Assembly: GCF_011039275.1 (NCBI RefSeq)
Contig: NZ_JAAKGB010000001.1
Location: 744,001-808,000 of the forward strand
DNA from: Streptococcus hyointestinalis
GTDB lineage: Bacteria; Bacillota; Bacilli; Lactobacillales; Streptococcaceae
Direction of reading: 5' to 3'
Length of the DNA stretch: 64,000 nt
Shown here: piece after piece, positions 30,836 to 43,529 of the stretch
Layout: each line of letters starts with the position of its first letter
Position numbering within the stretch: the stretch's first letter is position 1
The notes under the pieces: generated by a model
Database searches by the model: none
The model's input: the letters and a program-made list of their open reading frames with translations, nothing else
Told to the model about the DNA's origin: nothing
Translations under genes and position numbers: made by a program

Positions 30836-31696
30836 AAGATTACATTAAAATCAAAACGCGAAATAGAAGCTATGGACCGTGCTGGTGATTTTCTAGCCAG
30901 CATTCATACTGGACTGAGAGACTTGATTAAGCCAGGGCTTGATATGTGGGAAGTCGAAGAGTATGTCCGTAGACGCTGTAAAGAGGCAAAAGTCCTACCT
31001 CTTCAAATCGGTGTTGACGACGCTATCATGGACTATCCATAAGCGCCTTGCAGTGGGTTAAATGATGAAGTGGCACACGCTTTTCCACGCCAATATATCC
31101 TAAAAGATGGCGACCTTCTCAAAGTGGATATGGTGCTTAGTGAGCCTCTTGAAAAGTCTGTCGTAGACGTGTCTAAGCTTGATTATGAAAATGTTGCGCA
31201 AGTCAAAAAATACACCCAAAGCTACACGGGTGGTCTAGCGGACGCTTGCTGGGCTTACGCTGTTGGTAATGCTTCACAAGAAGTTAAAGACCTCATGGAT
31301 GTCATTCGTGAAGCGCTCTATATCGGTAGCGAAAAAGCTGTCGTTGGCAATCGTATCGGTGATATTGGTGCAGCAATTCAAGAGTACGCTGAAAGCCGTG
31401 GTTACGGAGTGGTGCGTGAATTAGTGGGACATGGCGATGGACCAACCATGCACGAGGAGCCAAAAGTACCTCACTACGGACGAGCTGGACGTGGTTTACG
31501 GTTACGTGGGGGCATGGTGCTTACCATTGAGCCTATGATTAACACAGGCACTTGGGAAATTGACATAGATATGGGAACAGGTTGGGCGCACAAGACGCTA
31601 GACGGCGGGCTATCTTTCCCAAACGAACATCAATTTGTCAGCACGAAAGATGGACCTTTTATTTTAATCAGCCAAGGCGCAGAAAGAACTTACTAA
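30836..31696 (+). pseudogene. map: Methionine aminopeptidase type I, interrupted and start lost
   Basis: Map removes the initiator Met from nascent proteins. The frame of 286 codons has Y-I-L-K-D-G-D-L-L-K-V-D with a metal-ligand Asp, the ligand His in G-H-G, I-E-P-M with a ligand Glu, and E-H-Q-F with another. TAA 31040 replaces Tyr in D-Y-P-Y-A. The expected ATG is AAG at 30836, behind AAAAGGAG. The second Asp ligand region is hard to align and may be altered. It is essential in most bacteria, which makes the damage striking. Confidence 0.93.
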
Positions 31697-31698
31697 TC

Positions 31699-32643
31699 AT
31701 GGCTAAAAAGTTAGTTGTTGAAAAGTTGATGGATAAGCTCAATGATCCTCCTTTGCAAGTTTATCTCAAACATTATCAAAGTGCGGAGATGGATTTATCA
31801 GCGATTGCAGTGGCTTATTACCTGCAGCTAACCGCTTTTCCGCTGGTGGTAATTGCTGCCCAAATTGTTCCCTATCTCAATATTGACATCACTGACTTCT
31901 TGAGTTTTTTAAAAGATAATCTTCCCAAGAATGTCTACCAACCAGCCTCATCTTTTATTGTCAGTATTTTTTCAAACCCTTCAAAGAGTATCTTGGGAGT
32001 AGCGACGGTGACTTCTCTTTGGCCCATGTCCAAAAGTCTGACCTCCCTGCAAAAAGCCATGAATAAAGCCTACGGAGTCACTCAGCACCGTGACTTTGTG
32101 ATTGGAAGATTAGTCGGGCTAGCCATGAGTCTCTTGCTCTTTTTCATGCTGATCTTTGTCTTGATTATTTCAACCTTCTCAAAGCCCTTAATCATGTTGA
32201 TAGTCAATCGCTATGACATGTGGGACCTCTTGACGACGCTTTTGTTGAATTAATCACAGCCAGTGACAGCACTGACGATTTTTCTAGGCAAGCTAACCCT
32301 TTACTTGTTCCTGCCAAAAGTCCGTATCAAACGTTTGCGCTATTTGCTGCCGGGGACGATTATGGTGACCGTTGTCATGGTTTTCTTTAGTAAATTAGTC
32401 AGTAATTACGTGTTAAATCGTATCGAGCGCTTGGTGGATATCAAGATTTTTGGGTCGATTGTCATCTTCATCTTGATGGTTTGGTTTATTTTCTTAGCCT
32501 ATCTCATTATTTTTGGTGCTATTTTAAATGCCACTTATCAAGAGCTGCACGAATGTCTTGCTGAAAGCAGAAAAGGCGATTAGGTCTCCATTCTTCAAAG
32601 CCGCTCAAAAAGTGAAAAAGAACATATAGATAAAGAACATTAA
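31699..32643 (+). pseudogene. YihY/BrkB-family membrane protein, interrupted
   Basis: The frame of 314 codons encodes about six membrane helices, with M-D-L-S-A-I-A-V-A-Y-Y near residue 35 and V-A-T-V-T-S-L-W-P-M-S at mid-length, both typical of the YihY family (formerly miscalled RNase BN). Stops are TAA 32251 and TAG 32581. A short hydrophilic tail ends at TAA 32641. It begins two bases after map. Function unknown; a membrane role is inferred. Confidence 0.85.
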
Positions 32644-32644
32644 A

Positions 32645-32668
32645 ACCAGCTTAGATGAAAGCTGGTAT
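32645..32668. terminator. Bidirectional terminator between the YihY gene and gtrA
   Basis: Stem ACCAGCTT/AAGCTGGT (32645-32652 with 32659-32666). The minus-strand side is followed by TTTTAA, serving gtrA. The plus side overlaps the gtrA stop codon region. Confidence 0.7.
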
Positions 32669-33118
32669 TTAGTTGGCGGTATTTTTAAAGACAAAGACTT
32701 TACTAAAGACATAGTTGAGAAGGAGAAACAAGACTTGAGAAAAGAGCATCTCAATCAGAATAACCAAGAGATAGTCATTGTTGACAAATTTCCCGATGAG
32801 ACTTGGAGAGCGTGTCACAAGGAGATAATCTCAGGCAATATCAATCAAAGCAGTGGCTAATCTGGCTAGGACAAACTTACCAAGGCGATAGAGCCAGCCC
32901 TTACGTTCTTGGCGAAAGACGATGGTGTCGTTGGTGATAAAGGCAAAAAGTACCGAGATGATATTTGCTATCGTCGCAGATAGCCCCGCATCGATAGCAA
33001 AAGCAGACAGCAAAAGACGAGGGACCATGTAGACCAGTGTCGTCAACCCACCAAAGATAAGGTATAAGATGCCTTCACTTTGCAAGAGCTTTTTAGAGAA
33101 TGTTATCAATAGTTTCAT
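32669..33118 (-). pseudogene. GtrA-family membrane protein, one stop
   Basis: On the minus strand the frame reads M-K-L-L-I-T-F-S-K-K, then four hydrophobic helices, with the family end L-N-Y-V-F-S-K-V-F-V-F-K. A TGA around 32831 interrupts the third helix region. GtrA proteins are thought to help flip polyprenyl-linked sugars. The start is taken at 33118. A Met six codons upstream is possible but has no better signal. Convergent with the YihY gene. About 149 codons, normal length. Confidence 0.82.
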
Positions 33119-33176
33119 GTTTTTATTATACCACAAAAGAGCAGCAAAAGAGACTTAAAGAAAGATTAAATAAACC

Positions 33177-33205
33177 TTGGCAATGGCTTTTATTTATGAT
33201 AGAAT
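33177..33205 (+). promoter_or_regulatory. Promoter of the queT riboswitch transcript
   Basis: TTGGCA (33177-33182) and TAGAAT (33200-33205) with a 17-base spacer lie about 20 bases upstream of the riboswitch. Confidence 0.55.
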
Positions 33206-33224
33206 AGACAAGTTGTTAGAACAG

Positions 33225-33290
33225 CCTTAGGTGCTTCACTTCTTACGCCAAGCATATTACAAACCTTAGTAGAACAAAGTGTTAAAGGAG
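33225..33290 (+). ncRNA. preQ1-II riboswitch before queT
   Basis: The segment contains the conserved type II core: a T-T-A-G-G-T-G-C-T-T-C strand, its partner C-G-C-C-A-A-G-C, and the near-invariant C-A-T-A-T-T-A-C. The Shine-Dalgarno AAAGGAG is embedded at the 3' end. Ligand binding should mask the ribosome site. The first strand has an extra or changed base (CTTAGGTG rather than CTTGGTG). Position before a queuosine-precursor transporter in a streptococcus is the known context. Confidence 0.82.
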
Positions 33291-33296
33291 ACACTC

Positions 33297-33806
33297 ATGA
33301 AAACTTTTACTGTAAACGACTTTTCTCAGATAGCCATCGTCGCTGCGCTTTATGTGGTTTTAACCATCACACCACCGCTCAATGCTAACTCTTACGGAGC
33401 ATATCAGTTTCGTGTAGCTGAAATGCTGAACTTTTTAGCCTTTTACAACCGCAAGTAAATCATCAGCCTGACCATTGGTTGTACGATTGCTAACTTCTTT
33501 AGTTTTGGCTTGATTGATGTGGTTGTTGGAAGTCATTCAACCTAGGTCTTTGTTAGCCTTGGCGTATGGTTGTATGAGCGCTACATGAACGAGCGTATTC
33601 TCGGTGGCCTATTTAACAAAGCCTTTTTCTTCTTTGCTATCTTCTTTTCAGCCTCTATGGTGACTGTAGCTGCTGAGTTGGCGATTGTTGCTGACGCATC
33701 ATTTTGGCTGATTAGGTTGACAACGGCTCTTGGAGAGTTAGCCTCTCTTCTTGTTGGTGCTATTTTTATTGACCGCATTGCAAAGAGAATTGATTATACA
33801 AAATAA
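33297..33806 (+). pseudogene. queT: Queuosine precursor transporter QueT, interrupted
   Basis: QueT is the substrate-binding membrane (S) component of an ECF-type importer for preQ0/preQ1. The frame has 169 codons with the family segments N-D-F-S-Q-I-A-I-V-A-A-L-Y-V-V, S-Y-G-A-Y-Q-F-R-V-A-E-M-L-N and F-F-S-F-G-L-I-D. Stops are TAA 33456 (Tyr expected) and TAG 33543 (Leu expected). Controlled by the riboswitch immediately upstream. Confidence 0.92.
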
Positions 33807-33807
33807 A

Positions 33808-33834
33808 CAAAGAGAGCATTCATTGCTCTTTTTA
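33808..33834 (+). terminator. Terminator after queT
   Basis: Stem AAAGAGAGCA/TGCTCTTTTT around a TTCAT loop (33810-33819 with 33825-33834), with the T-run in the 3' arm. Confidence 0.75.
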
Positions 33835-33905
33835 TGAAGTTATGAAAAGAGAGAAAAACTTGGCAAAAGCTAGCAAAAATCCCACAGAAAATGGCAGTAT
33901 TATGG

Positions 33906-33911
33906 TAAAAT
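33906..33911 (+). promoter_or_regulatory. Extended -10 element (TATGGTAAAAT), six bases before ligA ATG
   Basis: TAAAAT preceded by TATGG matches an extended -10. It ends six bases before ATG 33918, so the transcript would start at or next to the start codon. An AGGA lies between but would be outside a typical transcript. Confidence 0.5.
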
Positions 33912-33917
33912 AGGACC

Positions 33918-35876
<1,959 letters not shown>

Positions 35877-35898
35877 ACCTTAGAAAGAAGAGTGTGCT

Positions 35899-36912
35899 AT
35901 GCATAAACAATTAAAAGCACGTTTGATATACAATCCGACAGCAGGTCAAGAGTGGATGAAGCGCCATGTCGGAGGAGTGTTAGATATTCTAGAGGGATTT
36001 GGTTATGAAATCTCGGCTATTCAGACGACATCAGAGAAAAATTCAGCTCGCAATGAAGCTGAACGTGCCGCAAAAGCTGGCTGTGACTTAGTCATTGCAG
36101 CAGGAGGCGATGGGCCCATCAACGAAGTCGAAAACGGCATTGCTCCACTCAAGCACCGTCCTAAAATGGCGAATATCCCAACAGGGACAACCAACGACTT
36201 TTCAATGGCTTTAAAGATTCCACGGGGAAACCCTGTCGCTGCTGCCCAAGTCAGCGGCAAAAACCAAATGGTCAAAATGGACATTTGTCGAGCCAGAAAC
36301 GACACCTACTTAATCAATATTGCAGCAGCTGGGTCATTGACCGAGCTGACTTACAGCGTGCCTAGCCAGTTAAAAACGACTTTTGGTTACCTTGCTTACC
36401 TGGCTAAGGGAGCGGAGCTTCTTCCTCAAGTCAGAAAGGTTCCTTTGAAGATTACACACGATGAATGTGTCTGTGACGGAGGAGCCTCCATGATCTTTGC
36501 GGCTATCACAAACTCTGTCGGCGGTATTGAGCAAATCGCATCAGACGCTAAGCTAGATGATGGTTTGTTGATCCTTATCATCGTCAAAACAGCCAATCTC
36601 CTACAACTCTTGAGCATGATTCGCTTGCTCCTTTCAGGCAATCACATCTATGATAAGCGTATCGAGTATATCAAGATCAGCAAGATTGTCATTGAGCCTC
36701 AGTCTGACAAGTGCATGATGATTAACCTAGACGGTGCGTATGGTGGAGACGCCCCTATCACCCTAACTAATCTGAAAAATCACATCACCTTTTTCGCAGA
36801 TACCGATGAGAATTCAGATGAGGCGCTTCTTCCTGACCCAGAGGACTTGGCAATGGAGGCAATCGCCCAAAAGTTTGCAAATGAAGTAGAGGATTTGGAA
36901 AAACAATCTTAG
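35899..36912 (+). CDS. Diacylglycerol kinase-type lipid kinase
   Basis: The uninterrupted 337-residue ORF is a DagK/YegS-family lipid kinase. N-terminal I-Y-N-P-T-A-G, the I-P-T-G-T-T-N-D-F-S block and M-I-N-L-D-G near the end mark the family. The catalytic G-G-D-G-T loop reads G-G-D-G-P-I-N-E-V (CCC at 36115-36117), which should hurt phosphate transfer. A lipid kinase after ligA is the standard streptococcal order; the pullulanase gene that often follows is missing. ATG 35899, 22 bases after ligA. Confidence 0.9.
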   Translation: MHKQLKARLIYNPTAGQEWMKRHVGGVLDILEGFGYEISAIQTTSEKNSARNEAERAAKAGCDLVIAAGGDGPINEVENGIAPLKHRPKMANIPTGTTNDFSMALKIPRGNPVAAAQVSGKNQMVKMDICRARNDTYLINIAAAGSLTELTYSVPSQLKTTFGYLAYLAKGAELLPQVRKVPLKITHDECVCDGGASMIFAAITNSVGGIEQIASDAKLDDGLLILIIVKTANLLQLLSMIRLLLSGNHIYDKRIEYIKISKIVIEPQSDKCMMINLDGAYGGDAPITLTNLKNHITFFADTDENSDEALLPDPEDLAMEAIAQKFANEVEDLEKQS

Positions 36913-36918
36913 ATAACA

Positions 36919-36950
36919 AACAGCATTATGAGAAAATGCTGTTATTTTTG
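36919..36950 (+). terminator. Terminator after the lipid kinase
   Basis: Stem AACAGCATT/AATGCTGTT (36919-36927 with 36935-36943) followed by ATTTTTG. Confidence 0.85.
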
Positions 36951-37077
36951 TACTTGTTAAAGATTATTGTAGAGCAAAAATCCGATAGAACTTAGTCAAA
37001 CGAGAGAACAAAGTCCAGTAATGGTGAAAAAAGGTAAGTCATTTTAATGAAAACGTCATCAAAACTAACTCTTTTCA

Positions 37078-37106
37078 TTGACATCAGACTTAAATGGGTC
37101 TAAAAT
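37078..37106 (+). promoter_or_regulatory. Promoter of the ATP synthase operon
   Basis: A consensus TTGACA (37078-37083) and TAAAAT (37101-37106) with a 17-base spacer lie 36 bases upstream of atpE, which has a GGAG Shine-Dalgarno. The promoter is intact although the genes behind it are not. Confidence 0.8.
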
Positions 37107-37142
37107 AAACAGAGTAAAATTAATAAAAAGGAGAATTCTTTC

Positions 37143-37343
37143 ATGAAATTAGCTATTTTAGCACTTGGTTTCGCCGTAATGGGCGTGTCTATCGGTGAAG
37201 GTATCTAGGTTGCCCAAATCGCCCAAGCCTCAGCACGTCAACCAGAAATGTTTGGTAAGTTGCAAACATTGAAGTTCACAGGTGTTGCCTTTATTGAAGG
37301 GACTATCTTCGTTCTCTTTGCCTTTACATTCTTGGTAAAATAG
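37143..37343 (+). pseudogene. atpE: ATP synthase F0 subunit c, one stop
   Basis: Subunit c forms the proton-driven ring. The 66-codon frame has two helices, the loop A-R-Q-P-E and the essential acidic residue in A-F-I-E-G-T. TAG 37206 replaces Leu in the first helix (G-E-G-I-L-V-A). First gene of atpEBFHAGDC, the streptococcal order in which c precedes a. Confidence 0.93.
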
Positions 37344-37374
37344 CCGTAGAGTAAGAAAGAAGGAGGGATGAGGA

Positions 37375-38088
37375 TTGGGAACAACTATTGACCCAACCGT
37401 ATCTTTTTTAGGCATTGAGTTTGATATGCCCATCCTTTCCCTGTCTCTCTTGACTGTTACGATTATTTTTTTCTAGGTCTTCTGGGCTAGTCGCAGGCTG
37501 ATACTAAAACCAAAAGGCAATCAAAATGTGCATGAGTTCCTCTATGAAATGGTAAACAGCACCATCTCACAGAAATTAGGGAACTACACAAAAAACTACA
37601 GCCTTATGAAGTTTGTCATCTTTACCTTCGTATTAGTGGCAAAAAACTTGGGTCTTCCGACAAAGTTAGAAGTTAACGGTAATAATTAGTGGATGGGTGA
37701 AACAGAAAATTATGGTGAGACGTTCACCCTTTCACTTTTTATTACTATTATCTTTCACGTTGAAGGTGTACGCAAAAAAGGAGTATCAGGATATCTAAAG
37801 GGCTTTTTAGAGCCTTATCCAGCAATGCTGCCGAAGAACCTCTTAGAGGAAGTGACTAATCTTGCCTCACTTGCTCTACGTTTGTTTGGTAACATATACT
37901 CAGGTGCTGTGGTAACCTCACTTATCTTACAGCTCGCTCACTTATCTATTTTTACTGGTCCTATTGCTTTTGTGCATAATATGGTTTGGGTTGCTTTTTC
38001 AGTCTTTATCGGCTTCATTCAAGCTTATGTCTTTATCATTTTGAGCTCAAGCCACATCGGTAAAAAAGTTAACGGTGAAGGTGAATAA
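37375..38088 (+). pseudogene. atpB: ATP synthase F0 subunit a, interrupted
   Basis: Subunit a forms the proton channel beside the c-ring. The frame starts with TTG 37375 behind AGGAGG and runs 237 codons. The essential Arg is kept in S-L-A-L-R-L-F-G-N-I-Y; the Glu that follows in S-G-E-V is Ala. Stops are TAG 37474 and TAG 37687, both at expected Leu. Several helices are otherwise recognisable. Confidence 0.93.
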
Positions 38089-38097
38089 GGATAGAAG

Positions 38098-38604
38098 ATG
38101 AGAAATATGTCAATACTAATCAAAAGTACAACGCTTGGTAATATCATTATCACTACAGGCTCTGTGATTCTTTTACTTGTTTTCATTCGATTGTTTTCTT
38201 GGGATAAAATCACAGGTATCTATGAACAACTTGCAGATAAGATTGCAACAGATATTGACACAGCAGAATCAGCACGTAAGGAAGCAGAAGACTTAGCAGC
38301 TAAGCGTCAAGCAGAACAAGAGAGCGCCAAAGGCGCAGCTCGTCAAATTATCGAAACATCTCAGGAAACCGGAAATACAAAAAGTAATCAAATCATCGCA
38401 GAATCTCGAACAGAATCTAGTCGACTAAAAGATACGGCTAAGCAGGACATCGAACAAAGTAAAACAGAGGCGCTCACGAGTGTCAAAGGAGACGTCGCTG
38501 ACCTTACTATCTAGCTAGCTGAAAAAGTAATGACAACACAATTAGATCAAAAAGCACAAAGTGATATGCTTGACAGCTATCTCAAACATCTCGGAGATGC
38601 CTAA
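38098..38604 (+). pseudogene. atpF: ATP synthase F0 subunit b, one stop
   Basis: This is the peripheral stalk subunit. One N-terminal membrane helix (G-N-I-I-I-T-T-G-S-V-I-L-L-L-V) is followed by a long charged coiled coil. TAG 38512 replaces Leu near the C-terminus (L-T-I-x-L-A-E-K). Start ATG 38098 fits the Shine-Dalgarno AAGGA; ATG 38107 (M-S-I-L-I) matches the family start. The stop overlaps atpH by one base. Confidence 0.92.
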
Positions 38605-39140
38605 TGGACAAAAAAACAGAGGCTCTCGTTGAGCAATACGCTATGAGTTTGTTAGAAGTAGCGCTTGAGCATGAACAGTTAGCAACTGTCAAGGCTGATG
38701 TTGAGGCCATCATTGCTGTCTATGAAGAGAATAATCTAGAATCTGTACTGTCAGACTTTGCTATATCAAAAGAAGACAAAGCTTCTATAATAAAACTTCT
38801 TCAAGAGTCTAGCACGACTTATGTGAGCAATTTTCTTGATGTCATTATTCAAAATGAACGTGAAGGACTTCTTTATTCCATTTGCCAGACTTTCTAGGTC
38901 AAAGAAGCACGAGCAACAAACACCCACGACATTAGTGTGACAACAGCTATTGCCCTGTCTGATGAGCAAAAAGAGCGTCTTTTAGCCTTGGCAAAAGAAA
39001 AATTAACCATAGTGCATGGTCAACAGGTTGAAACCATTGACCCGAGCATTATCGGTGGTATTATAATCAATGCTAATAACAAGGTAATTGACACGAGTAT
39101 CAAGAGTCAATTACGTCAATTCGAACAAAATCTAAAATAG
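38604..39140 (+). pseudogene. atpH: ATP synthase F1 subunit delta, one stop
   Basis: Delta links the stalk to the top of F1. The 178-codon frame has the N-terminal helical domain (V-E-Q-Y-A-M-S-L-L-E-V-A, then L-D-V-I-I-Q-N-E-R-E-G) and the C-terminal block [13 protein letters not shown] 38895 interrupts it after Q-T-F. The true stop is also TAG (39138-39140), at the expected C-terminus. Confidence 0.92.
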
Positions 39141-39156
39141 AAGGTGGTGTAGATTT

Positions 39157-40665
39157 TTGGCAATCAATGCACAAGAAATTAGCGCTTTAATTAAAAAGCA
39201 AATTGAAAACTTTCAGCCAAATTATGACGTCACAGAAACAGGGGTCGTTACTTATATTGGTGACGGTAGCGCTAGAGCTCGTGGTCTTGACAAAGCCATG
39301 AGTGGTGAACTTCTCGAATTTTCAAACGGAGTCTATGGTATGGCACAAAATTTGGAGTCAAATGATGTCGGGATCATCATCCTTGGGGACTTCTCTGAAA
39401 TTCGTGAAGGCGATGAGGTGAAACGTACTGGTAAGATTATGGAAGTGCCAGTAGGTGAAGTCCTTATCTGTCGAGTTGTGAATCCATTTGGTCAGCCTGT
39501 TGATGGTCTTGGTGAGATTAAGACAACAGCGACACGTCCAGTAGAAACACCAGCTCCTGGTGTTATTCAGAGGAAGTCTGTCTCAGAACCACTTCAAACA
39601 GGTCTCAAGGCGCTTGACGCCCTTGTACCAATTGGACGTGGTCAACTTGAGTGGATTATCGGTGACCGTCAAACAGGTAAAACATCTGTTGCGATTGATG
39701 CAACCTTGAACCAAAAAGGACAAGATACGATTTGTAGCTATGTCGCTATCGGACAAAAAGAATCAACAGTACGTACACGAGTAGAAACGCATCGAAAGTA
39801 TGGTGCTCTTGAATATACTATCGTTGTAACAGCGTCTTCTTCGCAACCTTCTCCATTGCTCTACATTGCACCGTATGCTGGTGTTGCAATGGCAGAAGAG
39901 TTTATGTACAACGGCAATCACGTATTGATTGTTGATGCTGATTAATCAAAACAAGCGGTAGCTTATCGTGAATTATCACTTCTTCTTCGTCGTCCGCCAT
40001 GTCGAGAAGCTTATCCAGGGGAAGTTTTCTACCTTCACAGTCGCTTGCTAGAGCGTTCTGCAAAGGTATCTGATGAGTTGGGTGGTGGTTCTATCACATC
40101 TCTTCCATTTATCGAAACGCAAGTTGGTGATATCTCAGCTTACATCGCAACCAACGTTAACTCTATCACTGACGGGCAAATTTTCTTGCAAGAAAAACTC
40201 TTTAACTCAGGTATCCGCTCAGCCATTGACGCAGGTTCTTCTTTTTCACGTGTTGGTGGAGCTGCACAGAATAAAGCCATGAAGAAAGTAGCAGGGACCT
40301 TACGTCTTGACTTAGCGTCTTATCGTGAGCTTGAAGTCTTCACATAGTTTGGTTCTGACCTTGATTCAGCGACTCAATCTCAACTAAACCGTGGTCGTAG
40401 AACGGTTGAAGTGCATAAACAACCGCTTCACAAGCCACTTCCTGTTGAAAAGCAAGTTGTAATTCTTTATGCTTTGACACATGGTTTCTAGGATGATGTG
40501 CCAGTAGATGACCTTTTAGCCTTTGAAGGAGCCTTGTACGACTACTTAGAGGCGCATCATAAAGACATCTATGAAACAATCGTATCAACAAAAGATTTGC
40601 CTGAAGGAGCAGTGCATGATGCAGCTATTCAAGAAGTTAAAGACCAATCAGAAGTTAAAGCATAG
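39157..40665 (+). pseudogene. atpA: ATP synthase F1 subunit alpha, interrupted
   Basis: The regulatory nucleotide-binding subunit of F1, 502 codons from TTG 39157. Walker A G-D-R-Q-T-G-K-T is intact, as is the arginine finger in S-R-V-G-G. Walker B V-L-I-V-Y-D-D-L reads V-L-I-V-D-A-D followed by TAA 39943, so three adjacent conserved residues changed. Other stops are TAG 40345 (Gln) and TAG 40489 (Leu). The natural stop TAG 40663 coincides with the family end. Confidence 0.95.
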
Positions 40666-40676
40666 GAGGGTATGAT

Positions 40677-41555
40677 ATGGCAGGCTCTCTTAGTGAAATT
40701 AAAGAGCGTATTACCTCAACAGAAAAAACGAGTAAAATTACGAGTGCCATGCAGAAGGTATCCTCTGCAAAGCTCGTTAAGTCTGATCAGTCCGCACGCG
40801 ATTTTCAAGTCTATGCTTCAAAAATCCGTCAGATAACAACTGACCTTATGAAACCGGAATTGACAACAGGTTCTGACAATCCGATGTTGGTGTCACGTCC
40901 AGTCAAAAAGACAGGCTATATCGTCATCACATCAGATAAAGGGCTCGTTGGCGGTTACAACTCAAAGATGTTAAAAGCGATGATGGATATGCTTGCAGAA
41001 GATCATGCTGAAAAAGATGATTATGCCAATATTTCTATAGGTGGTGTTGGGTCCGATTTCTTCAAGGCACGCGGGTTAAATGTTGCATATGAACTGCGTG
41101 GTTTAGAAGATCAGCCTAGCTTTGAGCAAGTTGGAAAGATTATTTCCAAGTCTGTTGAGATGTATAAAAACGAGCTATATGATGAGCTTTATGTTTTCTA
41201 CAATCACCATGTTAATAGCTTAACCAGCCAAGTCCGTGTACAGCAGAAGCTTTCACTTGCAGACCTTGATTCGGATGAAGCGAGTGAGGACGGAGTATCT
41301 GGCTGTGAGTTAGAGCCAGATCGAGAAGCTATTATGGAGCAATTATTGCCTCAATATATAGAAAGCATGATTTATGGAGCGATTGTTGATGCTAAAACTG
41401 CAGAGCATGCTGCCGGTATGACAGCCATGCAGACAGCAACCGACAATGCTAGAAATGTCATCAACGACTTGCCCATCCAATATAACCGTGCTCGTCAGGC
41501 TGCAATTACACAAGAAATTACAGAGATTGTAGCGGGTGCCAATGCGCTAGAGTAA
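40677..41555 (+). CDS. atpG: ATP synthase F1 subunit gamma
   Basis: Gamma is the rotating central shaft. An uninterrupted ORF of 292 residues, the full family length, starts at ATG 40677 behind AGGAGG. N-terminal [13 protein letters not shown] and C-terminal [16 protein letters not shown] are the two coiled-coil strands. Met after S-A-M-Q is Lys here, and other substitutions occur. It is one of two F1 genes without an internal stop. Confidence 0.96.
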   Translation: MAGSLSEIKERITSTEKTSKITSAMQKVSSAKLVKSDQSARDFQVYASKIRQITTDLMKPELTTGSDNPMLVSRPVKKTGYIVITSDKGLVGGYNSKMLKAMMDMLAEDHAEKDDYANISIGGVGSDFFKARGLNVAYELRGLEDQPSFEQVGKIISKSVEMYKNELYDELYVFYNHHVNSLTSQVRVQQKLSLADLDSDEASEDGVSGCELEPDREAIMEQLLPQYIESMIYGAIVDAKTAEHAAGMTAMQTATDNARNVINDLPIQYNRARQAAITQEITEIVAGANALE

Positions 41556-41589
41556 ATCGAACATACTCATAGCTACAATTTTATAAAAT

Positions 41590-41611
41590 GCCCTCTTTGA
41601 TCAAAAGAGGC
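41590..41611. repeat. Intercistronic palindrome between atpG and atpD
   Basis: GCCCTCTTTGATCAAAAGAGGC forms a hairpin centred on GATC with at least seven pairs per arm, plus flanking G-C pairs. No T-run follows (CAAGATTTG), so it is not a clean terminator. It could set mRNA stability or stoichiometry within the operon. Confidence 0.65.
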
Positions 41612-41644
41612 AAGATTTGTAGCTTAGTTTAGAAGGAGAAATAA

Positions 41645-43051
<1,407 letters not shown>

Positions 43052-43060
43052 TGAGGTGAC

Positions 43061-43483
43061 ATGATGGCAGAAATGACTGTTCAAGTAGAGACACCTGATG
43101 GTCCGAAATACGATCACCGTGCTACTTTTATTCACGCAGTGACTAGAGGAGGGGAAACCGGTATTTTGCCAGGGCATATCAATCTGCTTGCTCCTTTGAA
43201 GGTCAGCGAGTGGAAAGTACGCCGTGTAGATGATGAGAAACATGTAGATTGGCTTGCAGTCAATGGTGGCATCATTGAAATCAAAGACAATGTTGTAACG
43301 ATTGTAGCGGATTCTGCAGAGCGTGAGCGTGACATTGACGTTAGCCGTGCTGAGCGTGCTAAATTGCGTGCTGAGCGTGCTATCGAAGTCGCTAAGCAAG
43401 AGCACAGACCTGATGAGGTGCAACGTGCTCAAGTGGCTCTTAGACGTGCGCTTAACCGTATCAACGTAGGTAATAAATGCTAA
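43061..43483 (+). CDS. atpC: ATP synthase F1 subunit epsilon
   Basis: Epsilon inhibits F1 and sits at the base of the central stalk. The open frame of about 140 residues has [12 protein letters not shown] in the beta barrel and the C-terminal helix [13 protein letters not shown]. Start is ATG 43061 or 43064. A terminal Cys after N-K suggests one or two extra codons beyond the normal end. Last gene of the operon. Confidence 0.95.
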   Translation: MMAEMTVQVETPDGPKYDHRATFIHAVTRGGETGILPGHINLLAPLKVSEWKVRRVDDEKHVDWLAVNGGIIEIKDNVVTIVADSAERERDIDVSRAERAKLRAERAIEVAKQEHRPDEVQRAQVALRRALNRINVGNKC

Positions 43484-43486
43484 AAA

Positions 43487-43512
43487 ACGATTGAATCTTT
43501 CAATCGTATTAT
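43487..43512. terminator. Bidirectional terminator between atpC and the hydrolase gene
   Basis: Stem ACGATTGAA/TTCAATCGT (43487-43495 with 43499-43507). The minus strand has a six-T tail. The plus-strand tail is ATTATG, so the T-run on the atp side is broken. Confidence 0.75.
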
Positions 43513-43529
43513 GCTTTCTCGAAAGGAGA

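Noticed and set aside
32582-32862. Apparent plus-strand ORF reading I-K-N-I-K-T-S-L-D-E-S-W-Y-L-V-G-G
   Set aside because: It is the antisense of the gtrA C-terminus, which gives a clear family match (N-Y-V-F-S-K-V-F-V-F-K) on the minus strand.
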